A stretch of 64,000 nt of DNA, from NCBI GenBank assembly GCA_038503075.1, contig JBCAML010000010.1:1488001-1552000 (forward strand). Reading direction: 5' to 3'. This DNA is from Gyromitra esculenta. Taxonomy: Eukaryota; Ascomycota; Pezizomycetes; Pezizales; Discinaceae. The position numbers and the translations under genes are program-made. Positions 35,296 through 47,155 of this stretch are shown piece by piece (position 1 is the stretch's first letter; the number at the start of each line of letters is the position of its first letter). The notes beneath the pieces are model-generated. The model was not told the DNA's origin. It saw nothing but the letters and a program-made list of their open reading frames with translations, and did not search any database.

Positions 35296-35999
35296 TATAT
35301 CCTTACCTTATATATCCTAGCCCATAATTTATGCCAGTAGGCTATCTAAGAGCAGCACGTCACATATTTCGCGATTATGAGAACCAACAATCCAAATCCA
35401 AATCCAAAACGGTCAGGGCTTAAGGTTTATTGGTCCTGAACACTGTAGGTTCTAACGTAAGAGCATTCATGCTTCTCGGACCTAGCCATCGGAAATGGTA
35501 ACAGAAATGCCGTCATGGCTGGCTGATGTACTATATAGTTATACGGTTGCATTATAGCTACCTATAGTATCCCTCAAACAACACCACAAAAGCAGAAAGT
35601 CCGCGTCGATATGCAACTATGTCTTGTGTCTAGCAAGTATAGATAGAGCTCGACGTTTACGGATCTAAATTTTTCCTGACGCCGGGAAAATTCTGAAGCG
35701 TCAGGTTGACAATATGCCTTGAAAATATAGTATGTACACCCATATCTAAGCGGGTCAATATATTGAAGAACGGTCCATTAAGTCCCGGAAATTGTGCACG
35801 ATTATTCCAATCTCACAGATAGCCATATTAACGGCAGTGCTTGAAAAATCAGACTGTTCGTGATTACAGTGACTAGACGGGAGCGTCACCTTAGCGTAGA
35901 TATTTCGAAGACGCATTCATGATCATGCATATGGTTCGCTCAATTGAGAGCTATGGCTACCAAAACGAAGGTCCCAGCTCTACTACGGGAGAAAATACA
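35296..35999. other. Intergenic sequence
   Basis: No gene or repeat recognised. AT-rich sequence between the LINE and the second tRNA-headed element. Confidence 0.5.
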
Positions 36000-36690
36000 T
36001 GTACATCAATCTACACATTACTCATACAAGTGAAATGGTAAAAGGCATAAAACGATTCATTTCCCAGGGGTGTTTGTTGTAAACGCATCATCTGATTCAT
36101 TTACTGATGCTTTTCCTGATGCTTTTCCTCTGGTATAAGGGTAAATGCATCAGTAAATGCATCAGTAAATTTATAGGGAAAGTTGTCAGGGGAAAGGCAT
36201 CAGTAAATGCATCAAGAGTGTAAAAATTTCCCGAAAAGCTAGGTCAAATATAGTGTCTATTGAAATCAATGTATCTGAGTAAGTAGCTCAAGTGGTAAAA
36301 GCTCTGTCTTGGTGGTAGGATATATATAGTCTTCTTAGTATAGGAGGCTGAGAGTTCAACTCTCTAGTCAGTTTATTTTTTAATACACTTTTTTCCAAAT
36401 TATAGTGTGGGGAAAGGCACGCAAAAGGCACGCAAAAGGCACGCAAAAGGGATGGAAAAGTATACTTTTTCCCTTACCACACTTTTTCTGATCCATTTCC
36501 TGATCCATTTCCTGATGCTTTTCCCACACAAATATTTGGTGGGGCAATTGATGCATTTACTTATGCTTTTTCCCTACTGATATATTGCAGGTGATTTGAT
36601 GCATTTACTAATACATTTACTAATGCCTTTCCCACACAAATATCTTGCAGGGGAATTGATGCATTTCCCGACACATTTCCCATCGCTGTA
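36000..36690 (+). mobile_element. tRNA-headed repeat element, copy 2
   Basis: The centre has a good A box, TAGCTCAAGTGG (36284-36295), and a B-box-like AGTTCAACTC (36353-36362) inside an AGAG/CTCT stem. CTGAGTA (about 36275) and TAGTCAG (36366) could pair with one mismatch as an acceptor-like stem. The 57-base gap between the boxes could include a tRNA-type intron. T runs follow (36373-36393). The left arm has GTAAATGCATCA repeats and the right arm has TGATGCATTTAC and CTGATCCATTTC repeats, in opposite sense. Sequence on both sides of the tRNA-like part matches copy 1: CTAGGTCAAATATAG versus GTAGGCCAAAGTTTAA before it, and TTTAATACACTTTTTTCC versus AGTAATATCTTTTTTCC after it. Both elements also share CTCATACAA near the left border. 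The borders are approximate. Confidence 0.6.
36415..36449 (+). repeat. Three tandem copies of an 11-bp unit (GGCACGCAAAA)
   Basis: GGCACGCAAAA occurs three times head to tail just after the tRNA-like core of element copy 2, followed by a GGGATGG tail. It is absent from copy 1, so it arose after the copies parted or was lost there. Confidence 0.8.
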
Positions 36691-39309
36691 GAGCAGTATT
36701 ACACAGATTGGAGATCCGGGAGCATTATATATATGATTTTTTGAGTTCCAGCCCCACTTTAACGAGTATACAAAATCTAAGAGATAAATAATCTACCGTA
36801 TTGGCGTCAACCGGTGATGATATTATATACTCTAATCGGTAAGCCTGCAGTTGTTCAGTGTGGCGATTCGAGGCTCGATACCTACATGTATTATATCGTG
36901 ACTAGAGATTTTTATAATTTGTAGCGTGTAGAGTACGCATCCTCATAACAAACTATTGGAGTAATTATAGTAGACTAAATATATATTAGCCTTTCGCTAG
37001 AGATAAGGATGACAAACCGACAGAGAAGTCCAACTCACAGAATCAGCTTTTTTTTTCCGGGGAAGAACCTGAAATAAATGATCGAGATTTTGTTCTGGTA
37101 GCCAAGACAGCTGTAATATGTGGATCATAGCCATTTAGGTTAGCCACCACGTCGTTAGCATGGTTTCGATGGTCTGGTAGGTTCCCGCGGGGGCATTCCT
37201 TGGTGCCTAAAGGCGTCCTTGAAAACGATCGATAGATCACCATGCTTACGAGAGAGAATCAGTGAGCTGCCAATACCTCTCGAGAATTTACTGCTCGCAA
37301 GCTTAAAATTAAGACGATTAACAACATTGCCCATGGTCCGGGTTCAAAGGTACGTGCATACGCATACATATGTATATATGTAGCAGCCAGCTTCTGCCCA
37401 CGAAAGAAACAAGGCTATTCAGCAAAAGAATAGCAGAGGCAACGTGATTCGATAGGGTTACTAGATCCTACTGCAATAAGCCAACGTACATGTCTCAAAT
37501 AATGAAATTGAATGGTAATATTTGGATCCCATGAGGATGTTTATAAAAGCAAGAGACCAAGAAACCTAACAATCTATGCGTCGCCTACACATCTGCACAT
37601 CTACCGGCTTTAAGCTATTGCAATACCTCTTAAAGGGGCTATACATAGCCATTTCCGCCAAGTACCGCACAATATTTAGCTTTATAAACACCTTCCAATA
37701 TGCCAGGGCGGTAGTTCAAATAAATAAAATGCACTCCCGAATTTCATACATAATTGTACACCCACACATATATATCGTATTGGGATTCTGCTGTACCAGG
37801 GACATGCATATATTTATAGCCTTGGTTCTGACAGCCCTAGAACCGTCTAGTTGCCGAGCCGGCAAGAACGAGAACGGCATATGACTATAGATATGTGCCA
37901 CTGTATGTGTCCCCTGTATCACGGCTTAACTACTGTGAACATAAGTATACTTCGGACTAATCTATAGTTGCCGAAGTTGACTCTATTGTCAAAGATAGCC
38001 GCTTCATCGGCTTGAGGTAACTAACGTATAACCTAATGGTCCTAATATTTCCATCATTCATTTGATTTAGTTGGTTAATTATCTCTTCCATATTTTCAGT
38101 GCCAACCGGAGAGTAAAATACCACCATCCATTAAAAACATTTTTATCAATACCACGTACCGGCTTACAATCTAGGGAGTGAATATAGGTTTCGAAGAGGT
38201 TTCGTAGCGTGGGTAGCTGCTATTTTTCATCTTACGCTATACATCTTTAGTGAATGCATGTGGTAATGCATATGCAGTTCACGCCGTACCTAGAATTGCG
38301 CAAATTGCGTATCCAGATCCTTCCCCATGTATGCTTAATTAAGACCATATATATATCCGGTAATTGTAATGCCCCTAGAGAGATGGTATAGCTACGTATA
38401 CTCGGGGCAGGCAATAAATACCCAGAAATGCAAGTTGCTGGAGGGGCTCAGCCGATTGGATGATTCAGTAGAATCTAATATATATTCTTTGGCTAGTCAG
38501 AATAGCGTGCATACAGATTGCATTTCTGGGTGCTTTTTGCCTTCCCGGAGTACAAGCATAAATGGCACTTAGGTGCGTCGACACATAGCACAGAGCTGAT
38601 TTAATTGAGGCATCTACGCCGATCCTGTTGTTATACTATCTTATTTTATTTTTATTTCTCTAGTTCTTCGAGGGATCTTCGGGTTACATGACTCCGCGAC
38701 GGCTGATCGGCTAGCGTTTCCGCCGAAATCGTGTGACTGATACCGAGATAATGCATACTGCCGTACTCGTTTTACACACGACAGGCTACTACAAATTTTA
38801 TGCAAACTTTCGTTAACACTCCCTGGTTTGGAAATTCTCCAAAAACTACCACATTTCCCGGCAGTTCGTACACGCACGACGAAGATCCTGTCGTGAGACG
38901 GGAAGATATGTGCATTTAATGATATTAGTCCTGTTAACATATTCGGTACTTCAGTGTTATCATGACAAACGGATGTACAATAGGCTTCTACCGATATCCA
39001 TATACATTGAGCTTGAGAATTAGAGTTGTAACAGTATCACCAATGACAGCTACAGAACCTATTCGATTCCAAGTGATGTAGTCTGTGAGATATATAATAC
39101 CAAGGTGGGAAAGCTTAGGGAGTAGCAGGCAGAATTTACATTCGCACATACATACGACCCTAGAACTATGTAATCCTCTCCACTAGGCACGAATACACTC
39201 CAGAACCCGTAGCTTTGTATTTGTTGATCCCACTAATTATTAAGTAAACTTATATATACGGTAATAATCTTATATTACTTCTGTATACCTACATGATTTC
39301 CCGGTAAAC
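36691..39309. other. Gene-poor region
   Basis: No supportable gene. Frames are under about 105 codons and overlap on both strands. AT-rich with TATATA tracts and several TACATGTA words. Confidence 0.5.
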
Positions 39310-39345
39310 ATCGTCCGGCAAGTAGCCCGGTGGGTGACCGCCCTC
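39310..39345 (+). pseudogene. Possible 5S rRNA fragment
   Basis: AGTAGCCCGGTGGGTGACCG (39327) followed by CC closely matches the 3' control region of fungal 5S rRNA genes (AGTAG, then GGTGGGTGACC and CC). A 5S-like start word, ACATACGACC, occurs at 39150, but about 170 bases lie between instead of about 75, and the middle does not match. If real, it is a broken, interrupted 5S copy. The alternative is chance similarity. Confidence 0.35.
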
Positions 39346-42300
39346 CTTTTCCGCTGGGAAAGGCTCTGATCCTGTAACTTCATACAACAGAGCTATTAGC
39401 TAAACATATACGAAATTTTTAAAGTCTCCATCCAAGAATGGAGACATTTACATAGCGTGAGAAAAAACAAGCTCGGCGAGTATTTTTCGCCGTGGGAGGG
39501 CTTTGCCCAGAGCACATATTGTATGTCAGTCCTCGCTAAGCGAGTGATCAATTATGATCGACGAGGAGCGGGCAGTACCAGCGTAACACAGCAGTACAAC
39601 AGGTTATGAGCATATGCATGGCCACTACAATAATAGAAATTTTGACGGTTACATAGGCATACGGAGCAAATGATCGAAAAATAGGCAGCAAAAGGGTTTG
39701 GATGCTTTGTACGGCTACACCCTTTGGTAGTTTTAATAAGATTGCTAGGCTATTGCTCCAAGAAAGGCGATTTTAAGAGGCGGCGCGTGGCTTTTTAGAA
39801 TTCCAAGTAACTTTTAGGTAGCTATGAATTCCGGGCAAGCAAGATCTCTACATTAGGTATAAGACCTAGCTCCGGTGTAGAATATGACGAGAGAGGTAGT
39901 CAACCAACGGAAGTCTCGAGACTTAAGGCATCTTCGCTTTGGTCTGTTTGATTGGTGTCAACGCATAATAGAAGGTAGTGAATTCATTTGCGGAATACAG
40001 CCGAGATCAGTACTTGCATGTGAATAGGCTGTCTCACAGCAGCACCAATTAAGCTTGGGAGAGGAGAGCCTTAATATAATTGAGAACCAGGTATTCGGGT
40101 TGAGGAGCTTTCGCAACATCCAAAACTCCAAGGTGTTGCCCCGACACCCGCTAACAATAGCTGATGTCTGATCGCCTTGCCTATGCTAATCTCGGAGCTC
40201 ACTTCCGGGACGCCTCGATAGTGGGTTTTGTCTGGGGACTTTTATATTCAAATGTCTGAGAGCAGCTCCAAAACTTAAAAATTGATCACAAAACAACAAT
40301 ATATATATATATCGCATCTGTACATGTCTTTGATCTATTCTCTTTCAGTACAGAATCCCATGGTACCGGTTACTCAAGAACTGTCTGCAGCGACCAGCAC
40401 AAACAGATCGCGACTTGCAATTGCGCCTCCATGATATTGGTCTCGGAGTGCCTACCGCGTCCGCCGCGCTAACTTTTGCTTTTTTCCCTGGTGACATAAC
40501 TGATAGTACTTGGGTATCCTACCATTTGCTAAGGGCCTCACGATTCAGCCGCTACCGACAAAAAACCCCGTCGGGGATTGTGCCTTGTGGTCGGAACGCA
40601 AACCGGGTCAATGCTCAGTTCACACCTTGCTTTAGTTGCACAGTTGACGTCTCTTGAGCTAACCTAAACAGGTTAAGGATAATGATCGGGTCCGTGCCAT
40701 CTTGGGTCAACAGATTCAAATTTGCGACGGCCGATCGATACCCCCACCATAAAGGGGAATGTAATGAAATAGAAAAGATGCAAAATGTCTTCGATCTTAG
40801 ACAAGACTACAACTGAGTGGGTGATGTGGTTGGAACGCAGAATATAAACCCCCCTGTTGATTCCCCAAGTTTTCCAGGTCAGAGAAAGAGGGGGTCATGT
40901 AGCTGTGCGGCGTTTGACTACCAGCTTGTTTATTTATTTCATCCTCTGACCAGATAGGTACATATACTTGCCCAAGTATTATATTTTCCATGCAGGTGAG
41001 ACCAATGCTTCGAATGAATCCGCTAGATTCAAATAGAAACCACAAATGAGAGAGTACCCAATATCGCTTTGAACTAGTAATATACGTTTTATCCAAGACT
41101 CCCATCGAATCTATCAGCTGAGAGATCGTGTGCAAAGCGGGATCCCTTAAAATACAAGTTAAGATTAAGGTTAATAGCATTATCAATCACAAAGTCATGA
41201 AATATATATTCAAATAATTTCTATACTACTTTAGCTTGTTTAATGCCGGTGCCCTCCCCCAGAACACTAGGTACCCTACTTCCACGAATGTGTGTTCTCT
41301 TAGTTGGGCCCTAACTGAAGCAATCTTGTATTACCTGTAACGCAATCTGTGAGCGTGGGTAATCCTATTTGGTTGCTTCGCTATGACGTATACACCCTAG
41401 ATATTAGCCAATTAAAATGAGTCTCGAGCCATCTGAGATACCATCGAACCCAATTTGGGAGTTCCGGGGTCAATGGTTCCTTAGTACTTCTCATCATTGA
41501 AAGCACACATTTCTTTAAGAATACGCTGTACATGTATCTGCGAATAAATATCCATCTACAAAAATTGCTACTTGATAAACAAATCACTCGTTGTAGAACA
41601 ACCTGGGGCCTGGTTTTGAAGGATAAACAACCTCTCCGTGAGCTTAGAGCTTTGTGGATGCTCTTGTTTCACACCAGGGTGTTTTTGGTTTGCTATTCAT
41701 GATTATATAACGCACGAATTCTAGAATACGCTGGATCGTATGCCAATCTCCCTCCGTAGAGAAGGATTCGCGTCACGGCTTATCACTCCTAGTCAATAAT
41801 GATCGAATATTATGTTAGTTTGCGGATCCGATATCCTCTTTCGCCTACGCCTATCCTCTGCCACTGTTGATATAATTAAAAAAAGCCTTGGAGACCACCA
41901 TTTCTTTTCTTTCACCTATAGAATGTTTCAGACCAGTCATTGATACCAAGCCAAAGCTAATACCAGGCCATTATGTGAGTATCCCTACACCATTTTCATG
42001 GAGAGGAATTTCTAATAGAACCAGAAGAAGAAAAATATTTGCGTTGGCCGGTTTTCGAGAGCGCCGAGGCTCTTGCTCTAGGTAACAGACATACATCCAA
42101 GCCTGAGGCTCGGCATCCGCTGATTTTTAAAATGGAGAGTGGCCCATCTATCAACTTAGACGGAAGGACACTTCAATTAGTTACATCTTCATTATAGCAA
42201 AAGGGAGATTGTGCAGAAAAGCATCTACTCCCGAAATGTGCCGAGATTTATAATACCAAAGTGCAACTTAAGAGATAGTGACATAAACGCGCACATGGAA

Positions 42301-43469
42301 ATTGGGAACCCTGGTAAGAGCTATTGGGCCATTAATGAGCGCCAGATTCTATTTCACGATCTTTGTATACCAAATAATTGGTTGCTTTAGCTTTGGAACT
42401 TCGGAGCGTAATCATACCAGTTATGTATCTTCCTACAGAGATTGAGTCAGCTAAGTGTTCTGCAGAAACCCTCACGAGCTGAGCCACGTATTCGAATCCT
42501 AGCAGATCGAGGAGTTGAATTCTGGACTGCATACGTTAGTATGTGAAACTGGGGCAGAACGGTGTAGCTCATCTTGACAAAGGTTTGAGCACTTGCAGTG
42601 GGCTTGTATTTGAGAGGCTAGTTTTTCAAAAGTCTGGTAACTGGGAGCGCCATGTCGTCTATCGGCTCACCTTTTAGGAGATGCCGTGAGTTAATTATGG
42701 TGCCGCAAGACCTAGCACGCTGTTGGCTTTAGCTCTTAGTCGAATCATAGCCCAAGAACAAGAGTGTGACCTCATGGTAAGACATGCTTTCAGACTGCAA
42801 CCACAAACCAGATTCTAGATCCACCTTAAGATTATTACGAGTGGGTGATCTTCATAACACCTGAATAGTTGCAGTCGATGTAAGAAGTCTTATGGGCAAC
42901 GTTGGGACCCGAAAAAAATACGACCAACATGAAACCAATCAGATCAGTGCCTCGTCGTGAGCTAGCATGTACACAGTTAGCCTTAGGAGCTGAAAGTTCC
43001 GATAATCCAGCCTGAAATCCTTTAGTGTCCTAAGAATGGGATTAGGACTATACATTTTTCAGACCTCAAAGGATGGTAGACCTAAGCTTCCATATTTAGA
43101 ATTAACTTCAATACCTAGCTAATCATTCTTAGATGGTGATGATTTAGTCTCGCGCTAGCTGGGAATGTGCATATGCGTGCAGGACTCTTTCAGATCCTAC
43201 GGAAATTAATCGAATGCTGCGTGTTCATCCTATTTCCAGTCTAGTTTTCATCATCTACTATACATGTACAATTGATATTTGGTGGCGAAAAAAGGTAATA
43301 CCTTTTGGGTTGGGGGAATCTACCTCCTTGAAGGTGGCTTAAGGCTCCAAAGTGGGCAAAACATCAAACGCATGGAATAGCTCTCCGTGAATCGCGAGTA
43401 TCTCTCCGGCCGTGTTAAAAGGTTTGGCTCGAAATGCAGCACGTAATCAAGCTTATGTATGTACGTATA
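39346..43469. other. Gene-poor region, about 4.1 kb
   Basis: No gene could be supported. A slightly GC-richer stretch with an 80-codon plus frame at 40415-40657 has no recognisable motif. A (TA)n run lies near 40300. The rest is AT-rich with short overlapping frames. Confidence 0.5.
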
Positions 43470-43525
43470 TCACTCCGCTTTTCCGAAGTTAAGCAGGTAT
43501 AGTGATTAATATATGGAAGGATGCT
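43470..43525 (+). pseudogene. Degenerate 5S rRNA remnant
   Basis: CCGAAGTTAAGCAGG (43485) is followed by GTGATTAATATATGGAAGGA and TGCTCC. The order and spacing match the internal part of eukaryotic 5S rRNA, GAAGCTAAGCAGG then TTAGTACTTGGATGGG and ACC-CC. The 5' half is not seen and the control regions carry changes, so it should be dead. Basis: remembered 5S consensus, not an alignment. Confidence 0.45.
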
Positions 43526-46500
43526 CCAATCCGAGTTGATGTATCTATACACGTATATACTACTGAAGGTGTGTGCGGTAAATTCATTGGTTGAAAAAAA
43601 AACAAATTTTGATGAAATGTAGCAATTCCCTGGGAACAGATTTATTCGGTGCCCATTAGCCACGTGACTTTAATTTGTGTGCTATTGTTTTGGTATCATT
43701 TGCCTCAGTAGCTAACATCAATGTAGACACTTGCTTTCGACACGACAATTGGTGGGGTCTGCTTACAGATTCAAGATAAGTGGGATGATAGCATTTAAAA
43801 TAATAGGTGATAGATTTTCCTACTACATGAGAGGAGATATTTGATATGAGGCTTGGTATGGTCGTGTATGTAACCATCATCTCTAAACCGGCTCCCGCTT
43901 CAAATTACTGGTATCCTCAGGATCCAGCATCACGCTCAAAAGGCATGCATCTAGTGTCGCTTAAAGCTGAAATTCTACTACAGCTGATCAGTCTAGAAGG
44001 ATACTTTTGGTAATTAGTGAGAAGACACTGTTCAGGTATAGGATACGGACAAAAGCGACTTCCAGATGAACATGACGCAATCGTTTTTTCCCGACATTAA
44101 AATATCTGCCAACTTGAATGTATTGGGCTACGAGACGAATATCATGACTTTGATAGCGTGTAAAGTAGACTGGGCGAAGGTTAGATGAGTTTACTTGGAG
44201 CCAACAACATTCGTACACCCGAGAGTCATCTCCGGGCCTGGTATATTGATGCGCAGAAAGGACTAGTACTAGAAGTCAGGTATTTGTAGAGAACGAATAG
44301 GGGAACCGGAAAAAAAAAGTAAAGGAGGAAAAGAAATCAATCTAGAAACTTGAAAATCAATATGCAATGAGAAAAAGAATAGAGAAGGGTGTGTCCTGGG
44401 CTAATATCATCCCCGTTTCCAGCTCACGCGATCGGGTATCCCTTGATGAGCTGACTTGTTTCGCGATAATCTTAGTGTATGGTGGCGTTAGGCTAGGCTA
44501 AGATGGAAGATCACCTAGGTGCTGGTTTCTTTTGGTTAACATATCTTTTAACCTAGCTTGGGTTGAATCTGGTCTCGTGGTTGAATCTGGTCTTATTCTC
44601 GGATTGATACGGTATCTGAACATTGTCGTGTGCTGCTAGAACAAGCGAAAAAAGCAAGCAAGCTTATAGCGGATCTTTTAGCTGGGTCACTTAACTGAAG
44701 GCTGCGCAGGTCATTCCCCACACTGGTGTAGTGCTATATGCTAGGCAAGTGGGCCGCAAAAAGGCTCTGACATCAATTTGATATCGATTAGCCCAGGGAA
44801 GTGCGAGAGCTTCGCCTGTGTCGGGACCGACCATGCGCCTGGTTGACTGAAATGCTTAGAAGCTTACAGGGGGGCTGGTTAGTGAACCGTATCTTAGGGA
44901 CAGCGTACCGGCCACTTCAACCGACAGCTCGGCTCATCTTATTTAAACATCCTGGCTTTCTGGATTCGAATGCCTGTAATGTAAATCTCAGATAAACGCC
45001 TGAGCGCACGTCGCACGAGAAAAAGAATCTGTGTTGTGTAGCTAGGAAGTTGAACTTGATTGAGAACTGAGTTCCTGGGTGTTGTTGGCATGAGGTTCCA
45101 GGGATGTGGGAAAGACGTGATAGTGGTAGAGATTATCGAGAGAACGCCTACATGGCTTTTTCAAGGAAGAAGAAAAGATATATGTCATTTGTAAGTTTCT
45201 GTATGTATCTATTATTTTCTCATTTAACACACAAGTAAACCAGGTAGACGTGATAAGCCGTTTCAACCGTTAAGACCATGGGTAAACGGTGGTGAGAAGA
45301 CATGCGGTAACTGGTATCCCACCTGAATGATGTTTCAAAGAAGAAAAATCGAGGCTGTAATTCGATCCCGAACAACTTTGGTATCTGTCGATAAGTGCGG
45401 GAGATCTTGCATAGTGATTTGTGGTACCGGGTGGGTAATCCTACCAGTTGGGAGAATTAGCTCCGCAGCCACAAGATTACATTAGTGGAATGAAAGAGTC
45501 GCAATTAGAAAGCCTGGTCGAACCATGGGCATCGGATCCCAGTCTCCAAAAGCACCTTTATCTCCTATGTATCAATTATCACTGGCGTCTTCAAAATCTG
45601 CAATTTTGAAGTTCCGCATCCTGTACGCCATAAATTCAGGATGGACAGCAAGACATACTTGATGTCGAAAATCACTGCATAATGACGATCCAAGTTTGGG
45701 CGCCAGGTACATCGCCGTTGGTTATTTCGAGAAACTCGTCGTGGCCGGAGTTTTGATCAATAAATTAGCTTGCAATTGATTAGAAGTTGTATGCCGGCTC
45801 CGTGCACAAATTATTTTATGAAGACTTGTCTCAAACTAATCCAAGCTCAACACGCATGCTGCCAATCAGCTGTCAACTACCGATCAGCGCGAGGGCCCCG
45901 TGTGTACGCTACATGTAAAGTGATATGTCAATATGAGCTACTCCACTCAACCCAGATCCGCGGCGTACAGATTTTCAGAAATTTGGGTCGGGATATTCGA
46001 ATGGCTGTTTGAAAAGCGCCGCCAGGCTTGAAATTCGGTACTAGTATTATGGATTGCTGAAACCACTTCGTGGTGTGGGAGAAAAAACTAGAGGATATCA
46101 ACATTAGGAACTAGTAAAATTGAAAGAGCCGCATACCCACTATACTAAATGAATTTTCGTTTCTTTCAAACCTTTTAATGCCCGTGAATTGATCTTAAGC
46201 TGAAAATGGTCAGAGCGCATCCGTGGTACTCTTGCTTTTAAAACACCCGTAGTCGTTAGCACTGGATCTCAAACAGCGCTGGGGGAGAGAGCAAGGCCAG
46301 CACAGTTGGCTTTCGATCCAGATCCATACTACAAACCTAAACCTGCTGCATGTCCGAGAAAGAACCAATTTAGAATAACGAGCCGAATGCTTAGGCAACA
46401 AGTGCTAATTTCTTATTTTCCCCACTGATTCTTCAGCATGGAAGAATCAAGACAAGATGCGGTACGTTGCCAAAACCAATTGCAGATAGGCTAGACTCCT

Positions 46501-46832
46501 CACCCCTCCGACCGGGCATAGCCGTAATTCTGTACGAAAAACTCCAAGAAGTGCTGGGTCCCTACTAGCCCTTGGCCATGGGGGATTAGAAAAAAGAACC
46601 AAAATTTGTGAGGGAAGCTGCATGTAGTGAAGAAAGAGTTAGTGACAAGGAAACTTAGAGTATTTAAGGGCAGTGGAAGGCAAGACTCAGATATCTATTT
46701 ACCCTCAGCATTGCCTTCATTTCTAACCAAGAGTCAACAATCAAGACAGATCATTAAACCCGAATATTCTTTATATTCCATCAAATCCTTATTACAGTCT
46801 TACACCAGTGCTCCTAGATTGATACCTCCAGA
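43526..46832. other. Gene-poor region, about 3.3 kb
   Basis: No gene supported. Two adjacent copies of GGTTGAATCTGGTCT lie at 44561-44575 and 44579-44593. TTCGA-containing words that recall tRNA B boxes (about 44962 and 45361) have no matching cloverleaf. The right end may be the upstream region of the small gene at 46833. Confidence 0.5.
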
Positions 46833-47155
46833 ATGTGTCAACCAACTCCCTCCATTGCGTCCTTTGTGGTGGCTTCGACTGCCTTCGACATGGAGGAGGC
46901 TACTCAGTTTGACTCCCAATTGAGACCTTCTCTTAATGTATTCCTCAACTTTACTCTGATGACCAAAACTACCCCTGGAGTAAGGCCCCTATACTCGCAA
47001 CTGTTGACTTTTCTTGTCCCATGTTATGGTCTGATGTTTTTCGTTTTTTTTTGAAGGTTCCCGGAGTTAAGTGCCCAACATGCGAATCCGCTGGAGTTGA
47101 GAGTTGGGTTATTAGAGGGAAGGTTTGCAGTAAATGTGGTACCCCTTGCCAATAA
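46833..47155 (+). CDS. Small CxxC zinc-ribbon-like protein, 81 residues, 2 exons (doubtful)
   Basis: Exon 1 46833-46979 and exon 2 47057-47155 join in phase across a 77-base intron (donor GTAAGG, acceptor GAAG after a T run). The predicted protein starts MCQPTPSIASFV and ends with a Cys cluster, CPTCESAG then VCSKCGTPCQ, which could bind one zinc ion. I do not recognise a family. A second frame over the same exon 1 reads HCVLCGGFDCLRHGGG, also Cys-rich, which leaves the true frame in doubt. Support comes from phase agreement, the splice sites and the Cys pairs only. Confidence 0.35.

Noticed and set aside
42440..42505. tRNA-like CAGCTAAGTG and TATTCGAATCC at normal spacing
   Set aside because: The T stem has no base pairs and no acceptor stem was found.
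44870..44975. A/B-box-like words (TGGTTAGTGA, GATTCGAATGCC) suggesting a tRNA
   Set aside because: No pairing T or D stem could be drawn and spacing is about 90 bases.
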